NCBI GenBank assembly: GCA_003152695.1 | Contig: PMAT01000076.1 | Coordinates: forward strand, 10,080-57,950 | DNA length: 47,871 nucleotides | Source: Acidobacteriaceae bacterium | GTDB lineage: Bacteria; Acidobacteriota; Terriglobia; Terriglobales; Acidobacteriaceae | Reading direction: 5' to 3' | In this document: positions 25,232-33,340 of the stretch, one piece after another | Layout: every line of letters starts with the position of its first letter | How positions within the stretch are numbered: the stretch's first letter is position 1 | The notes under the pieces: generated by a model | What the model saw: the letters and a program-made list of their open reading frames with translations, nothing else | What the model was told of the DNA's origin: nothing | Database searches by the model: none | Translations under genes and position numbers: made by a program

Positions 25232-25317
25232 CAAAGGCCTATAAAAGCTGATGTACCGGGCTTGCGACTCCCGTAGCCCTGCAATTGATCCGCGGGGCGC
25301 GAGACTGCGGCGCCGCC

Positions 25318-25333
25318 GAATGAATGTTCATTC
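25318..25333. promoter_or_regulatory. FadR-type operator upstream of the TetR gene
   Basis: GAATGA-ATGT-TCATTC at 25318-25333 has perfect 6-bp arms with a 4-bp spacer, followed by A. This matches the Bacillus subtilis FadR consensus TGAATGA-N4-TCATTCA except for the first base. On the minus strand a TATAAA box (25342-25347) ends 8 nt upstream of it, so a bound repressor would cover the transcription start. Confidence 0.65.
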
Positions 25334-25341
25334 AGTTGTAA

Positions 25342-25347
25342 TTTATA
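25342..25347 (-). promoter_or_regulatory. Candidate -10 box of the tetR-ligase transcript
   Basis: TATAAA on the minus strand (25347 to 25342). TTGCGC lies 15 bp further upstream as a poor -35. The operator starts 8 nt downstream. Confidence 0.4.
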
Positions 25348-25490
25348 GCCATGGCTGGATTTGCGCAATCGAAAGGTGTTTCCCAAAACGTTTCGACAGG
25401 CGCCGTGTGGCCACGGACGGCCATTTGGTGTCACAATGCCTCAACTGCCAATTCTTGGGGGATTGGCGTGGTACCGAGAGGAGAATCTTC

Positions 25491-26036
25491 ATGAAACAAA
25501 TGCTACTGGCGCTGTTGCTCACCCTGTCATTCCTGCCCGCGAGTCAAGCAGCCGACAAGCCGGACGAGACGCCGACACCGAAGATCAAGGTGGGCGGCAT
25601 GGCGCCTGATTTCACCCTGCAAGACCAGAACGGAAACAAAGTTTCGCTGCACGATTTCAAAGGAAAGAAGAACGTCGCTCTGGCCTTCTACATCTTCGCT
25701 TTCACCGGTGGTTGAACCAAGCAAATGCAGGCTTTCCAGCAGAACTTGAGCAAGCTGGAAGCCGCCGATACCCAGGTGCTGGGTGTAAGCATGGATTCTC
25801 CCTTCTCGAACAAGGCGTGGGCGGAAAAGATTGGCGTTACCTTCCCGTTGCTCAGCGACTGGGGCGGCGACGTGACCAAGGAGTACGGTCTCTATAACCC
25901 GAAGTACAAGGCCGCGCGGCGGGTGAATTACCTGATCGACAAAGACGGCAAGGTGATCGAGATGCAACTGGACTCAGACGCCATCGACCCGACGAAGGTG
26001 GTTGTGGCTTGCGAGGCCAGGAAGCTGGGGCGATAA
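25491..26036 (+). CDS. Exported peroxiredoxin with catalytic residue encoded by in-frame TGA (probable selenoprotein)
   Basis: A 181-residue AhpC/TSA-type peroxiredoxin that would reduce peroxides in the periplasm. It has a signal peptide to PASQA (about residue 21), then GGMAPDFTLQDQNGNKVSLHDF, the catalytic loop LAFYIFAFTGG-TGA-TKQMQAFQ, then TQVLGVSMDS, IGVTFPLLSDWGGDV and VNYLIDKDGKV. The TGA at 25713-25715 (codon 75) occupies the peroxidatic cysteine position of the T-x-x-C motif, with T72 three residues before. Both flanks stay in one frame and are family-like, so I read TGA as selenocysteine. A 10-bp hairpin (25730-25763) starts 14 nt after it. C174 near the end could be the resolving cysteine. 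GAGAGGAGA at 25477-25484 precedes ATG 25491. The alternative is a nonsense mutation or sequencing error. Confidence 0.85.
25730..25763 (+). promoter_or_regulatory. Candidate bacterial SECIS element
   Basis: GGCTTTCCAGC (25730-25740) pairs with GCTGGAAGCC (25754-25763), giving ten base pairs and one bulged U. The 13-nt loop begins A-G, so a G is among its first two bases. The loop lies 26-38 nt after the UGA. These features fit the published bacterial SECIS model (UGA-to-loop distance of about 16-37 nt, guanine at the loop start). It is wholly within the coding sequence, as in bacteria. Confidence 0.7.
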
Positions 26037-26103
26037 CGCTTGCCCCAACCTGTCTCTTCAAAGGCAGGCAAGCTGGGGTGGTACTGGCCATGAGTGTTCC
26101 ATT

Positions 26104-26811
26104 GTGACTGATCGTGCGGCCGAGGCGTTCGTCGATGACACGCCGGGTGAAGCGCCCGTGCGCGGGTTTTTGCATCGCGCGAAAGGCACGGAAGCCGACT
26201 TCATCGTGCTCACCCACGGAGCGGGCGGCAATTGCAATGCGCCGCTGCTGGTTGCGCTGGCCGACAAGTTCGCGGCATCTGGGATTAGCACGCTTCGGTG
26301 CGACCTGCCGTTTCGGCAGCGGCGGTCGCACGGCCCGCCGTCTCCCTCCGACGCCAAGCATGATCAAGCCGGACTGCGGCGAGCCGTCGAGGTTATGAAG
26401 AGGCAGTTTGCGGGATCGGTATTTCTCGGCGGCGTCTCCTACGGCGGACGACAGGCGAGTGTGTTGATTGCGGCGGAGCCGACCTTGGTCGATGGACTGC
26501 TCCTGCTCTCCTACCCGCTACATCCTCCAGGGCGGCCGGCGCAGTTACGGACCGCGCATTTCCCCGGCTTACGAAACCCGGTGCTCTTCGTTAGCGGTAC
26601 GCGCGATCCTTTCGGCTCGATTGGCGAGTTGGAGAGTGCGATCAAGTTGATTCCAGCGCCCACGAAGTTAGTTCCGGTCGAAGGGGCAGGCCATGCTTTG
26701 TTGCAGAAGTCGAATCGCGAGGAATTGCCGGAGGCGGTGGTTGAGGAATTCGACAGCTTCTTCTCCCGCCTTTCGCCGAAGGCAAGCGAAAGGATGGGGC
26801 ACGCTCAATAA
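26104..26811 (+). CDS. Alpha/beta hydrolase (KANL3/Tex30-like)
   Basis: A 235-residue cytosolic hydrolase. The oxyanion loop is VLTHGAGGNCNAP, the nucleophile elbow is GGVSYGGRQAS (S in G-x-S-x-G), the acid is probably D in SGTRDPFGS and the histidine is GAGHALL. The YPLHPPGRP segment and overall size match the 'alpha/beta family hydrolase' group related to dienelactone hydrolases; the substrate is unknown. The frame opens at 26002 inside the peroxiredoxin gene. GTG at 26104 begins just before the conserved region and avoids the overlap, but no strong ribosome-binding site is visible. A 6-codon frame (26090-26107) overlaps it. The gene sits 67 bp after the peroxiredoxin, possibly co-transcribed. 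Confidence 0.7.
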   Translation: MTDRAAEAFVDDTPGEAPVRGFLHRAKGTEADFIVLTHGAGGNCNAPLLVALADKFAASGISTLRCDLPFRQRRSHGPPSPSDAKHDQAGLRRAVEVMKRQFAGSVFLGGVSYGGRQASVLIAAEPTLVDGLLLLSYPLHPPGRPAQLRTAHFPGLRNPVLFVSGTRDPFGSIGELESAIKLIPAPTKLVPVEGAGHALLQKSNREELPEAVVEEFDSFFSRLSPKASERMGHAQ

Positions 26812-26931
26812 AAGCGGGCCCCTCCACGCGGACTGAAGTCCTGGGTGGGGATGACAAAGTACTGGTTGGTGACTTTTCGCCGGTGGGCGGTCTCAGGTGT
26901 AACATGATGCCGCGTTTACCGGAGGTGCTTC

Positions 26932-28221
26932 TTGCTCGACCGTCGCCGCTTCCTTGCCACCACTGCTGGATTCGCTGCCGCTTTTGCCTTGCGCAAGGAT
27001 CTGTACGCCCAACTGCAGAATGTTCCGGCGTCGCTGCCGGATCCGAAACTGTTCGGCAGCGATGACGAGGGATATTGGGCGGAACTGCGCAAGCAATTCC
27101 TGATCCCCGCCGACGAGATTTACTTGAACAATGGTACCGTGGGCTCCAGTCCCGCGCCGGTGCTGCGTGCGGTCTTCGATGGCTACACCTCCACAGAAAG
27201 GATGGACGAAGCCGATCCCGAGGACTATCCCATCTGGGGCTACGCAGCGTGGAACGAATTTCGCGATCCGCTGGCGGCTTTTGTGGGCTGCACGCGCGAC
27301 GAGATTGCACTGCTGCGCAATGCCACCGAGGCCAACAGCTACATCGCCAATGGCATTGACATGAAGCCCGGCGACGAAGTGCTGATGACCGACCAGGAGC
27401 ATCCGGGCGGTGAGCAGCCGTGGCAGTTGAAGGCCAAGCGCTATGGCATCGTGGTGAAGAAAGTAGTGCTGCCCAAGCCGGTGAAGGACGCACCGCAGGT
27501 CCTCAATCTGTTCAATGACGCCATCACACCACGCACGCGGATCATCTTCTTCAGCCACATCACCACGGCGACCGGTGTGGTGTTGCCGGCCAAGGAACTG
27601 TGCGCACTGGCGCGCTCGAAAGGCATTCTCTCCGCAGTTGACGGCGCCCACGTCACCGGCATGATGCGGCTCAACATCCACGATCTCGGCTGCGACATGT
27701 ACACCTCAAGCCCGCACAAGTGGCTACAATCGCCCAAGGGCTCAGGATATCTCTACGTGCGCGATGAGGTGATCGATCGCCTGTGGAACACCATCGTGAC
27801 CGAAGGTTGGGAAGAGCCCAAGCTGCGGGCTGAGCGCTTCCAGCGGATCGGATCGTCCAACGTGCCAGCCCTTTGCGGGCTGCGTGCGTCCATCAAGATG
27901 GCGACCGACATAGGCATGGACCGCATCGAGCGGCGTCATCGTCAACTTGCAGATTACATGCTGGCGCAGATGCAGAAACGCGGCGCGGAGTCGTGGACAT
28001 CGCCCGACTCCGGGCTCCGTTGCGCCATCGTTACCGTGAACGTACCGCCGATCCAGCGTACAGACCTGGAGAACTGGCTGTGGACGACCAGGAAGATTCG
28101 CATCCGCGGCGGCGAACCGTCGAAGCTGCGGCTCTCCACGCCGTATTATCTGCAGAAGAAAGACCTCAATCGCTTCCTTGATTCGTTTGACCAGTACAAG
28201 CGGGAAAAGAAGATTGCGTGA
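26932..28221 (+). CDS. Tat-exported class V aminotransferase (isopenicillin-N epimerase-like)
   Basis: A 429-residue PLP enzyme with a twin-arginine signal ([19 protein letters not shown]). Fold-type I elements: [59 protein letters not shown], and the lysine motif [19 protein letters not shown], where K is the Schiff-base lysine. The C-terminal segment ([18 protein letters not shown]) contains the substrate-binding arginine. Members include cysteine desulfurases and isopenicillin-N epimerase-like enzymes of unknown substrate; a Tat signal indicates folding with PLP before export. The start is TTG at 26932 because GGAGG at 26921-26925 lies 6 nt upstream. Confidence 0.85.
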   Translation: MLDRRRFLATTAGFAAAFALRKDLYAQLQNVPASLPDPKLFGSDDEGYWAELRKQFLIPADEIYLNNGTVGSSPAPVLRAVFDGYTSTERMDEADPEDYPIWGYAAWNEFRDPLAAFVGCTRDEIALLRNATEANSYIANGIDMKPGDEVLMTDQEHPGGEQPWQLKAKRYGIVVKKVVLPKPVKDAPQVLNLFNDAITPRTRIIFFSHITTATGVVLPAKELCALARSKGILSAVDGAHVTGMMRLNIHDLGCDMYTSSPHKWLQSPKGSGYLYVRDEVIDRLWNTIVTEGWEEPKLRAERFQRIGSSNVPALCGLRASIKMATDIGMDRIERRHRQLADYMLAQMQKRGAESWTSPDSGLRCAIVTVNVPPIQRTDLENWLWTTRKIRIRGGEPSKLRLSTPYYLQKKDLNRFLDSFDQYKREKKIA

Positions 28222-28355
28222 AGAATGCGTCAGGGTACTCTGCTGCCGAGCCTCGATTTTAGGTGCACCCTACCAGCATTCATGAACCGCGTGGTCGGCG
28301 TTTGGCTTCTACTTCCGGCTCGGGTACGATGGATCTTCACCTTAGTTGCATAGCC

Positions 28356-31300
28356 ATGAAACCAGTTTTTTCGGGACTTCTTTTTCTTTTCTCACTCACG
28401 ACAGTCTTCGCAGCGGCGCAGCAGGCGCCGGCGGGCACTCCAACGCAAGCCGTGCCTGCTCCGCAAACGCCGGTCATTCCCATGCCACCATCTCCTGGGC
28501 AAGAGACTCCGCAGCAGCCCACAGTGGTGAATCCGGCGCAGGTTGAACCGCAGCCGTCGCCCACGCCTCCGGACTATTCGCAGGAAGCTGTTGTCATCGA
28601 GCACTATCACCAAGCGATCCGTTTCGAGAATGACGGGACCGGGCGGGACCAGCTCGATGCCCAAATTAAGATCGTCAGCGAAAGCGGTGTGCAGGGCATG
28701 GGCCAGCTCAAGGTTGGCTATAGTGCGCTCAGTGACAAGCTGGAAATCGTCTATGTGCGAGTGCGCAAGCCCGACGGAACGGTCATTACCGCGCAGGAGT
28801 CGGCCATCCAGGACCTCACCCTGCCCGATGCCCCGGTGTACACCGACTATCACGAGAAACACATCAGCGTTCCGTCCTTGCGTCCAGGGGACGTGTTGGA
28901 GTATGAGTTCGTCCGCACCATTACGAATCCGCTGACCCCGGGTCAGTTCTGGACCAGCGTGAACTTTTCCGAGAAGGGCATCATCCTCGATCAGCAGTTG
29001 GAGATCAACGTCCCCAAGGCGCGGCAGATCAAGCTGAAGAGCAAGCCCGGTTATGAACCCAAGATTACCGATGAGGGCGACCGGCGCATTTATCGTTGGA
29101 CCTACACGCACCTGAAGGACGAGGAGGAAGGCCAGCCCGGCAAGAGAAAGAAGAAGAACCCGCACCGGTCGGAAGAGGAAATTCCCACAGTCCAGCTAAC
29201 CACTTTTCAAAGCTGGGAAGAGCTGGGAGCCTGGTACGGCTCGCTGGAGCGCGATCGGCGGCAGCCGAACGATGCTATCAAGGGCGAGGCCGAAGAACTG
29301 GTGCAGGGCAAGACGGACGACATGGCGAAGGTAAAAGCGCTGTACGAATATGTCTCGCGCAACATTCGCTACGTCAGCTTGTCATTTGGCCTGGGTCGCT
29401 ATCAGCCGCACGCAGCCAGCGAGGTGTTAAGCAACAGCTACGGGGATTGCAAGGACAAGAACACGCTATTGGCTGCGTTGCTGGCGGCCGAGGGATTTCA
29501 GGCGACCTCGGTGCTCATCGGATCGCAACATGAACTCGACCCCGAGATTCCTTCTCCCTCGCAGTTCGACCACGTGATTACCCGCGTTTCGGTTGACGGA
29601 AAAGACATCTGGCTCGACAGCACCAATGGTGTCGCTCCCTTCCGCATGCTGTCCGCTCCTTTGCGCGATAAGCAAGCCCTGGCGATTCCTCCTGACGGCA
29701 AAGCCGGCCTGGTGCGCACTCCTGCCGACCTGCCGTTTGAAGCTTTCGATCGCACCCAGGTCAATGGCTCGATCAACGAAACCGGGACGCTGAAGACGCA
29801 TTTCGCCATCCACCTGCGAGGCGACCAGGAGCTGTTCTTACGGTTTGCTCTGCGCCAGATGCCGGGAAATCGCTGGAAGGACTTCTTCACCATGCTCCTG
29901 CAGCGCATGGGGATGCAGGGGGCCGAGATCGACAACCTGAAAGTCAGCGATCCCAGCGATCCTGACAATCCGCTGCAGATCGATCTGGATGCCACCGTGA
30001 ACAACTACTTCGACTGGTCGGCGCCGGAATCGAAGATGGGCTTGTCGTTCATGCAGATCGCTCTTGCCCCGGAGGGTGACGCCGAGCACGACGACCAAAC
30101 GCATCCCAAGCCCATCAAGTTGGGCGCGCCCGGGGAGTCAAGCGTCGAGGTCCGAGTCACGGTCCCGCCGAAGTACACCGTCCACCTGCCGATCGGAGTC
30201 GAGGTCAAGCGCGACTACGTGCAGTATGCTTCGAGCTATAAGTTCGAAGCCGGGCAGTTGACCGCTATTCGCACTCTGAAACTGCTCGGCGCGGAGTTGC
30301 CGGTGGCGCGGCGCGAAGATTACGCCGCCTTCCGCCGGGCCGTAGCGGCCGACGAGGCGCAACAGATCTCGCTGGATAACAGGTCTCCGGGAATGGCTGG
30401 AGTGGGCGCCAACGAATCGGCTGACGATTTGTCCGAATCTGCGGAACAGGCCCTTAGGAACAACAACTACGAGCTGGCAGTAAGCCTTTTGCAGCGCGTG
30501 GTGAAGTTGGAACCCAAGCATAAGACGGCGTGGGACGAGCTGGGGGATGCATATCTAGGACTCAACCAGAACGATCAGGCCATCGCCGCGTTCAAGAAGC
30601 AGATCGAGATCGACGCCTACGATCAGTACGCATACAACGGCCTGGGAGCGGCCTATCAGCGGGAATTGAAGTACGACCAAGCCATTCAGCAGTTCCAGAA
30701 ACAAATCGAGATCAACCCGCTGGATCCGTCGGCCCATGCCAGGTTGGGAGAGGTGTACATTGCGCAGAAAAAATTTACGGAGGCCGTTCCCGAACTGGAA
30801 AAAGCCGTAACCCTTCAACCCAAGAATCCGGTGTTGCTGATCTCGCTTGGGCAGTCCTACATTGCGACCAACCAGACCGACAAGGGCATGGCGCAATTTG
30901 AGAAGGCCATCAGCGTTTCGCCCAGCCCGCTAACCTGGAACAACATCGCGTATTCCCTGGCGGAGCAAAACGTACAACTGGACCGCGCTGACAAATATGC
31001 CGATGCGGCGATCAATTCACTGCAGACGCAACTGCGCGACGTCAAACTCGACAGCCTGCGCTTTGAGGACCTGGAAGCCGCGCAGTTCTTGTACAACATC
31101 TGGGACACTAAGGGCTGGATCGAGTTCAAGCGCGGCGATTTGGACCTGGCGGAACAGTACATTAACGCGGCATGGCAAGCCAGCGGCAGCGGCAACATCG
31201 GCGAACACCTGGGCGAAATTTACGAGAAGCAGGGAAAGCGTGAGCGGGCGATTGGTGCCTACATCTCGTCTCTGGCCGGCGATCCAGCCAGCGATAGTGC

Positions 31301-31733
31301 GCGCGCCCGGTTGGATGCACTGGGAGTCAGCCAGGGAGTCGATCACAAGGTTGAGGCAGCTCGTCGCGAACTGCAACGGCAGCGTACGTCTCCTCTCCAG
31401 ACATCGGGCAAGGGCAGTGCTGACTTCTTCCTGCTGATCTCACCCGCCAAGGTGGAACGGGTGAAGTTCATCAAAGGGAGCGATGGGCTGAAGAGCTTGT
31501 CCGACGTCCTGGAGAAAACCGGCGTGGGGATGAAGTTTCCGGCGAGCGCAGAAGTGCGCGTGGTACGGCGAGCTGTGGTGACTTGCGGGACGCCGGCCAG
31601 CGCATCGGCCGCGGGAGCACCCGGCAAAGGGAAAGCCCCGGCCGCCGCAGGTGCAGGCCAGGAATCGCAGGGATCGGCGGGGCCGTGCGCTGTCGAATTG
31701 CGTCCTGCCGAATCGGTACGCACATTGGACTGA
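28356..31733 (+). CDS. Large exported DUF3857-transglutaminase-TPR protein
   Basis: A 1125-residue protein. A signal peptide (PVFSGLLFLFSLTTVFAAAQ) and a Pro/Gln/Thr-rich linker precede a DUF3857-type domain (ADSRLSV-type beta strands ending SLRPGDVLEYEFVRTI). Next is a transglutaminase-like core with C365 in SYGDCKDKNTLLAALL, H in FDHVITRV and D in IWLDSTNGV, so the Cys-His-Asp triad is intact. After about residue 680 come TPR-like repeats (NYELAVSLLQRVVKLEPKHK, GLNQNDQAIAAFKKQIEID). The C-terminus is an Ala/Gly/Pro-rich tail with two cysteines. Upstream starts at 28263 (GTG) and 28329 lack a signal; ATG 28356 is followed directly by one. Function unknown; homologues occur in Bacteroidota and Acidobacteriota envelopes. 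Confidence 0.8.
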   Translation: MKPVFSGLLFLFSLTTVFAAAQQAPAGTPTQAVPAPQTPVIPMPPSPGQETPQQPTVVNPAQVEPQPSPTPPDYSQEAVVIEHYHQAIRFENDGTGRDQLDAQIKIVSESGVQGMGQLKVGYSALSDKLEIVYVRVRKPDGTVITAQESAIQDLTLPDAPVYTDYHEKHISVPSLRPGDVLEYEFVRTITNPLTPGQFWTSVNFSEKGIILDQQLEINVPKARQIKLKSKPGYEPKITDEGDRRIYRWTYTHLKDEEEGQPGKRKKKNPHRSEEEIPTVQLTTFQSWEELGAWYGSLERDRRQPNDAIKGEAEELVQGKTDDMAKVKALYEYVSRNIRYVSLSFGLGRYQPHAASEVLSNSYGDCKDKNTLLAALLAAEGFQATSVLIGSQHELDPEIPSPSQFDHVITRVSVDGKDIWLDSTNGVAPFRMLSAPLRDKQALAIPPDGKAGLVRTPADLPFEAFDRTQVNGSINETGTLKTHFAIHLRGDQELFLRFALRQMPGNRWKDFFTMLLQRMGMQGAEIDNLKVSDPSDPDNPLQIDLDATVNNYFDWSAPESKMGLSFMQIALAPEGDAEHDDQTHPKPIKLGAPGESSVEVRVTVPPKYTVHLPIGVEVKRDYVQYASSYKFEAGQLTAIRTLKLLGAELPVARREDYAAFRRAVAADEAQQISLDNRSPGMAGVGANESADDLSESAEQALRNNNYELAVSLLQRVVKLEPKHKTAWDELGDAYLGLNQNDQAIAAFKKQIEIDAYDQYAYNGLGAAYQRELKYDQAIQQFQKQIEINPLDPSAHARLGEVYIAQKKFTEAVPELEKAVTLQPKNPVLLISLGQSYIATNQTDKGMAQFEKAISVSPSPLTWNNIAYSLAEQNVQLDRADKYADAAINSLQTQLRDVKLDSLRFEDLEAAQFLYNIWDTKGWIEFKRGDLDLAEQYINAAWQASGSGNIGEHLGEIYEKQGKRERAIGAYISSLAGDPASDSARARLDALGVSQGVDHKVEAARRELQRQRTSPLQTSGKGSADFFLLISPAKVERVKFIKGSDGLKSLSDVLEKTGVGMKFPASAEVRVVRRAVVTCGTPASASAAGAPGKGKAPAAAGAGQESQGSAGPCAVELRPAESVRTLD

Positions 31734-31804
31734 GTGCTGCGCTTGAGGACATCGGAGGCGATCAATTTCGCAGTAAGATAGAGAGTGCTGGACAGGAGGT
31801 TTCC

Positions 31805-32362
31805 ATGAACGATCTGCGATACCCCATTGGCAAATTTGAATGGATTCCACCTGACGACGAAGCCCAGATGGCCAAGCGGCGCGTGCATTACATCGAAGTA
31901 CTGTCCAAGCTGCCGGGGCAGATGCGCGCCGCGGTGCGAGATTTAAGTCCTGTCCAACTCGACACGCCTTATCGTCCCCAGGGCTGGAGCATAAGGCAAG
32001 TGGTGCATCATGCACCCGATAGCCATCTGAACTCCTACATCCGCTTCAAGCTTGCGCTTACGGAAGACGCGCCCACCATCAAGCCCTACCACGAAGACTT
32101 GTGGGCCGAGTTGCCCGACAACGCCATAACCCCGGTTGAAGTGTCTCTGCAACTACTGGCCGCGCTCCATTCCCGGTGGGTAGATTTGTTGAAGGCGATG
32201 AAGCCCGCCGACTTTACGCGGACGCTGAAGCATCCGGAGCACGGAGTGCTTTCGCTCGACCAGATGCTGGCCATGTACGCGTGGCACTCGGCGCATCACG
32301 TGGCCCACATCACCGCCTTGCGCGAACGCATGAAGTGGAAGCAGCGCGCGGCAGCGGGGTAG
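31805..32362 (+). CDS. DinB/YfiT-family putative metal-dependent hydrolase or thiol transferase
   Basis: A 185-residue DinB-fold protein. Family signature: RYPIGKFEWIPPDDE, LPGQMRAAVRDLSPVQLDTPYR, QVVHHAPDSHLNSYIRFKLALTE, HSRWVDLL and the C-terminal YAWHSAHHVAHITAL. Three histidines (HH..., HHVAH) bind a divalent metal in the family. Homologues include YfiT and bacillithiol S-transferase; Acidobacteriota lack established bacillithiol use, so the thiol partner is open. GGAGG at 31796-31800 lies 4 nt before ATG 31805 and decides the start over the longer frame from 31583. One departure is HHAPDSH where most relatives have HHVADSH. Confidence 0.85.
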   Translation: MNDLRYPIGKFEWIPPDDEAQMAKRRVHYIEVLSKLPGQMRAAVRDLSPVQLDTPYRPQGWSIRQVVHHAPDSHLNSYIRFKLALTEDAPTIKPYHEDLWAELPDNAITPVEVSLQLLAALHSRWVDLLKAMKPADFTRTLKHPEHGVLSLDQMLAMYAWHSAHHVAHITALRERMKWKQRAAAG

Positions 32363-32597
32363 CCGACCTGACCCTATCCTGTAAAGCGACCCGGTGGTAA
32401 CCGCCCTAGTTCGGTCGGGATGACGAAAAAAACCAAACAATTAATTTCTGCGGCCTATAAGAGAGCTGCGTATTTTTTCGAGACATTCACGGGATGAGTG
32501 TGTGCTGTTTGGGGACGTATGCGCAGTTTTCATGCATCGAATGCAAATCGCCTCGATTGATGCGAGTTGCGCTCACTTCGATGGGGAAATCGCGTCC

Positions 32598-32639
32598 AAC
32601 TTTCGAAGCGGAAAGTTTCCAGAGTTATGAACTTTCCGC
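32598..32639 (+). promoter_or_regulatory. Mutually exclusive hairpins
   Basis: AACTTTC (32598-32604) can pair with GAAAGTT (32611-32617). The same GAAAGTT, extended as GCGGAAAGTT (32608-32617), can instead pair with AACTTTCCGC (32630-32639) over ten bases. The two folds cannot coexist, which resembles an RNA switch; the repeats could alternatively be DNA operators. Confidence 0.45.
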
Positions 32640-32713
32640 GTGCGTGCACCGTATATCCATGCAGAGCATCAAATCAGGAGTGCGCAAGCGCTCCGTACGG
32701 CACAAAAAGCTTA

Positions 32714-32808
32714 GGGGTTAAACAGAATGTTTCGCCCGCGGTTTGGCGGCCCAGGCGAGACCATCTTAAGGGAGGTTTGGAATCCAGTCCCTGTTGCTGT
32801 TTAACCCC
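32714..32808 (+). ncRNA. Possible three-way-junction RNA leader
   Basis: GGGGTTAAACAG (32714-32725) is a perfect complement of CTGTTTAACCCC (32797-32808), closing a 71-nt interior. Inside, one stem forms between TCGCC (32732-32736) and GGCGA (32754-32758), continuing as CGC/GCG. A second forms between AGGGA (32769-32773) and TCCCT (32788-32792), with TGG/CCA inside. The arrangement fits a three-way junction 93 nt before the ATG of the next gene. I do not recognise it as a known riboswitch. The alternative is a small mobile element with 12-bp terminal inverted repeats. Confidence 0.4.
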
Positions 32809-32829
32809 GGTGTCACATTCTATGCAGCG

Positions 32830-32857
32830 CGGCGGGAAACGCAAGTACTTCCTGCCG
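32830..32857 (+). promoter_or_regulatory. Leader hairpin upstream of the start
   Basis: CGGCGGGAA (32830-32838) pairs with TTCCTGCCG (32849-32857), nine pairs with one G-U, around a 10-nt loop. It ends 44 nt before ATG 32902. Confidence 0.35.
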
Positions 32858-32901
32858 GTGAGGGCCGCCGGAACGAGTTTTCCAGAGAAGGAGATTTACA
32901 G

Positions 32902-33276
32902 ATGAATCGTTTTTTGGCTCCCTTCACCATGTTGGTCCTCGCAATCACAATGTCCATCAGTGCTTTGGCGGGAACGATCAAGAAAGACACCGTTACCCTC
33001 AGCCAAGACGTGCAACTGAACGGCACAACCATTCCTGCAGGCGACTACAAGGTCACCTGTGAGACCAATGGGACCACCGCCCAGGTCAAATTCATGCAGG
33101 GCAAGAAAGAAGTAGCCAGCGCCACCGGGCATACCAAAGAGCTCGGCCAGAAAATGCCCACAGCGAGAGTGTTGCTAACCAATAGCGGTGGTGTTGCTTC
33201 TCTTCAGGAACTGGATCTAACGGGCACCACCACGGGTGTGGTCTTCGGTTCAGCCATGGCAAACAGCGGCGAATAA
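32902..33276 (+). CDS. Small secreted protein of unknown function
   Basis: A 124-residue exported protein. The signal peptide (FLAPFTMLVLAITMSISALAG) is followed by TIKKDTVTLSQDVQLNGTTI, PAGDYKVTCETNGTTAQVKF, MQGKKEVASATGHTKEL and a beta-rich end. The 'V-L-x-G-x-x-I-P-A-G-x-Y-K-V' pattern recurs in small secreted acidobacterial proteins, but I know no function. GAAGGAGAT at 32887-32895 is an ideal ribosome-binding site for ATG 32902. The long structured leader and the strong terminator directly after the gene suggest an abundant, separately controlled transcript. Confidence 0.75.
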   Translation: MNRFLAPFTMLVLAITMSISALAGTIKKDTVTLSQDVQLNGTTIPAGDYKVTCETNGTTAQVKFMQGKKEVASATGHTKELGQKMPTARVLLTNSGGVASLQELDLTGTTTGVVFGSAMANSGE

Positions 33277-33299
33277 CAAAGTCAAGACCATTCTGCAGG

Positions 33300-33325
33300 G
33301 GGAGCAAGCCATTGCTCCCTTTTTT
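33300..33325 (+). terminator. Rho-independent terminator
   Basis: GGGAGCAA (33300-33307) pairs with TTGCTCCC (33312-33319) around GCCA, followed directly by six T bases (33320-33325). It lies 23 bp after the small secreted protein's stop. The convergent kinase gene ends at 33341. Confidence 0.9.
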
Positions 33326-33340
33326 GCCGGCACGGGTTGG

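Larger units (their letters stand above)
32363..32901. other. Structure-rich intergenic region before a small secreted protein
   Basis: These 539 bp hold several perfect inverted repeats: two alternative hairpins (32598-32639), a three-way-junction-like fold (32714-32808) and a stem (32830-32857). Short frames here (32494-32721 and 32567-32905) look noncoding. I suspect a structured 5' leader or small RNA. A CGGT-GGTA-ACCG stem near 32390 may terminate the preceding gene. Confidence 0.5.

Noticed and set aside
25713..25715. TGA as an ordinary stop giving two fragments or a pseudogene
   Set aside because: Both sides are intact and in one frame, the codon is at the catalytic position, and a SECIS-like stem follows. 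Kept as the alternative explanation only.
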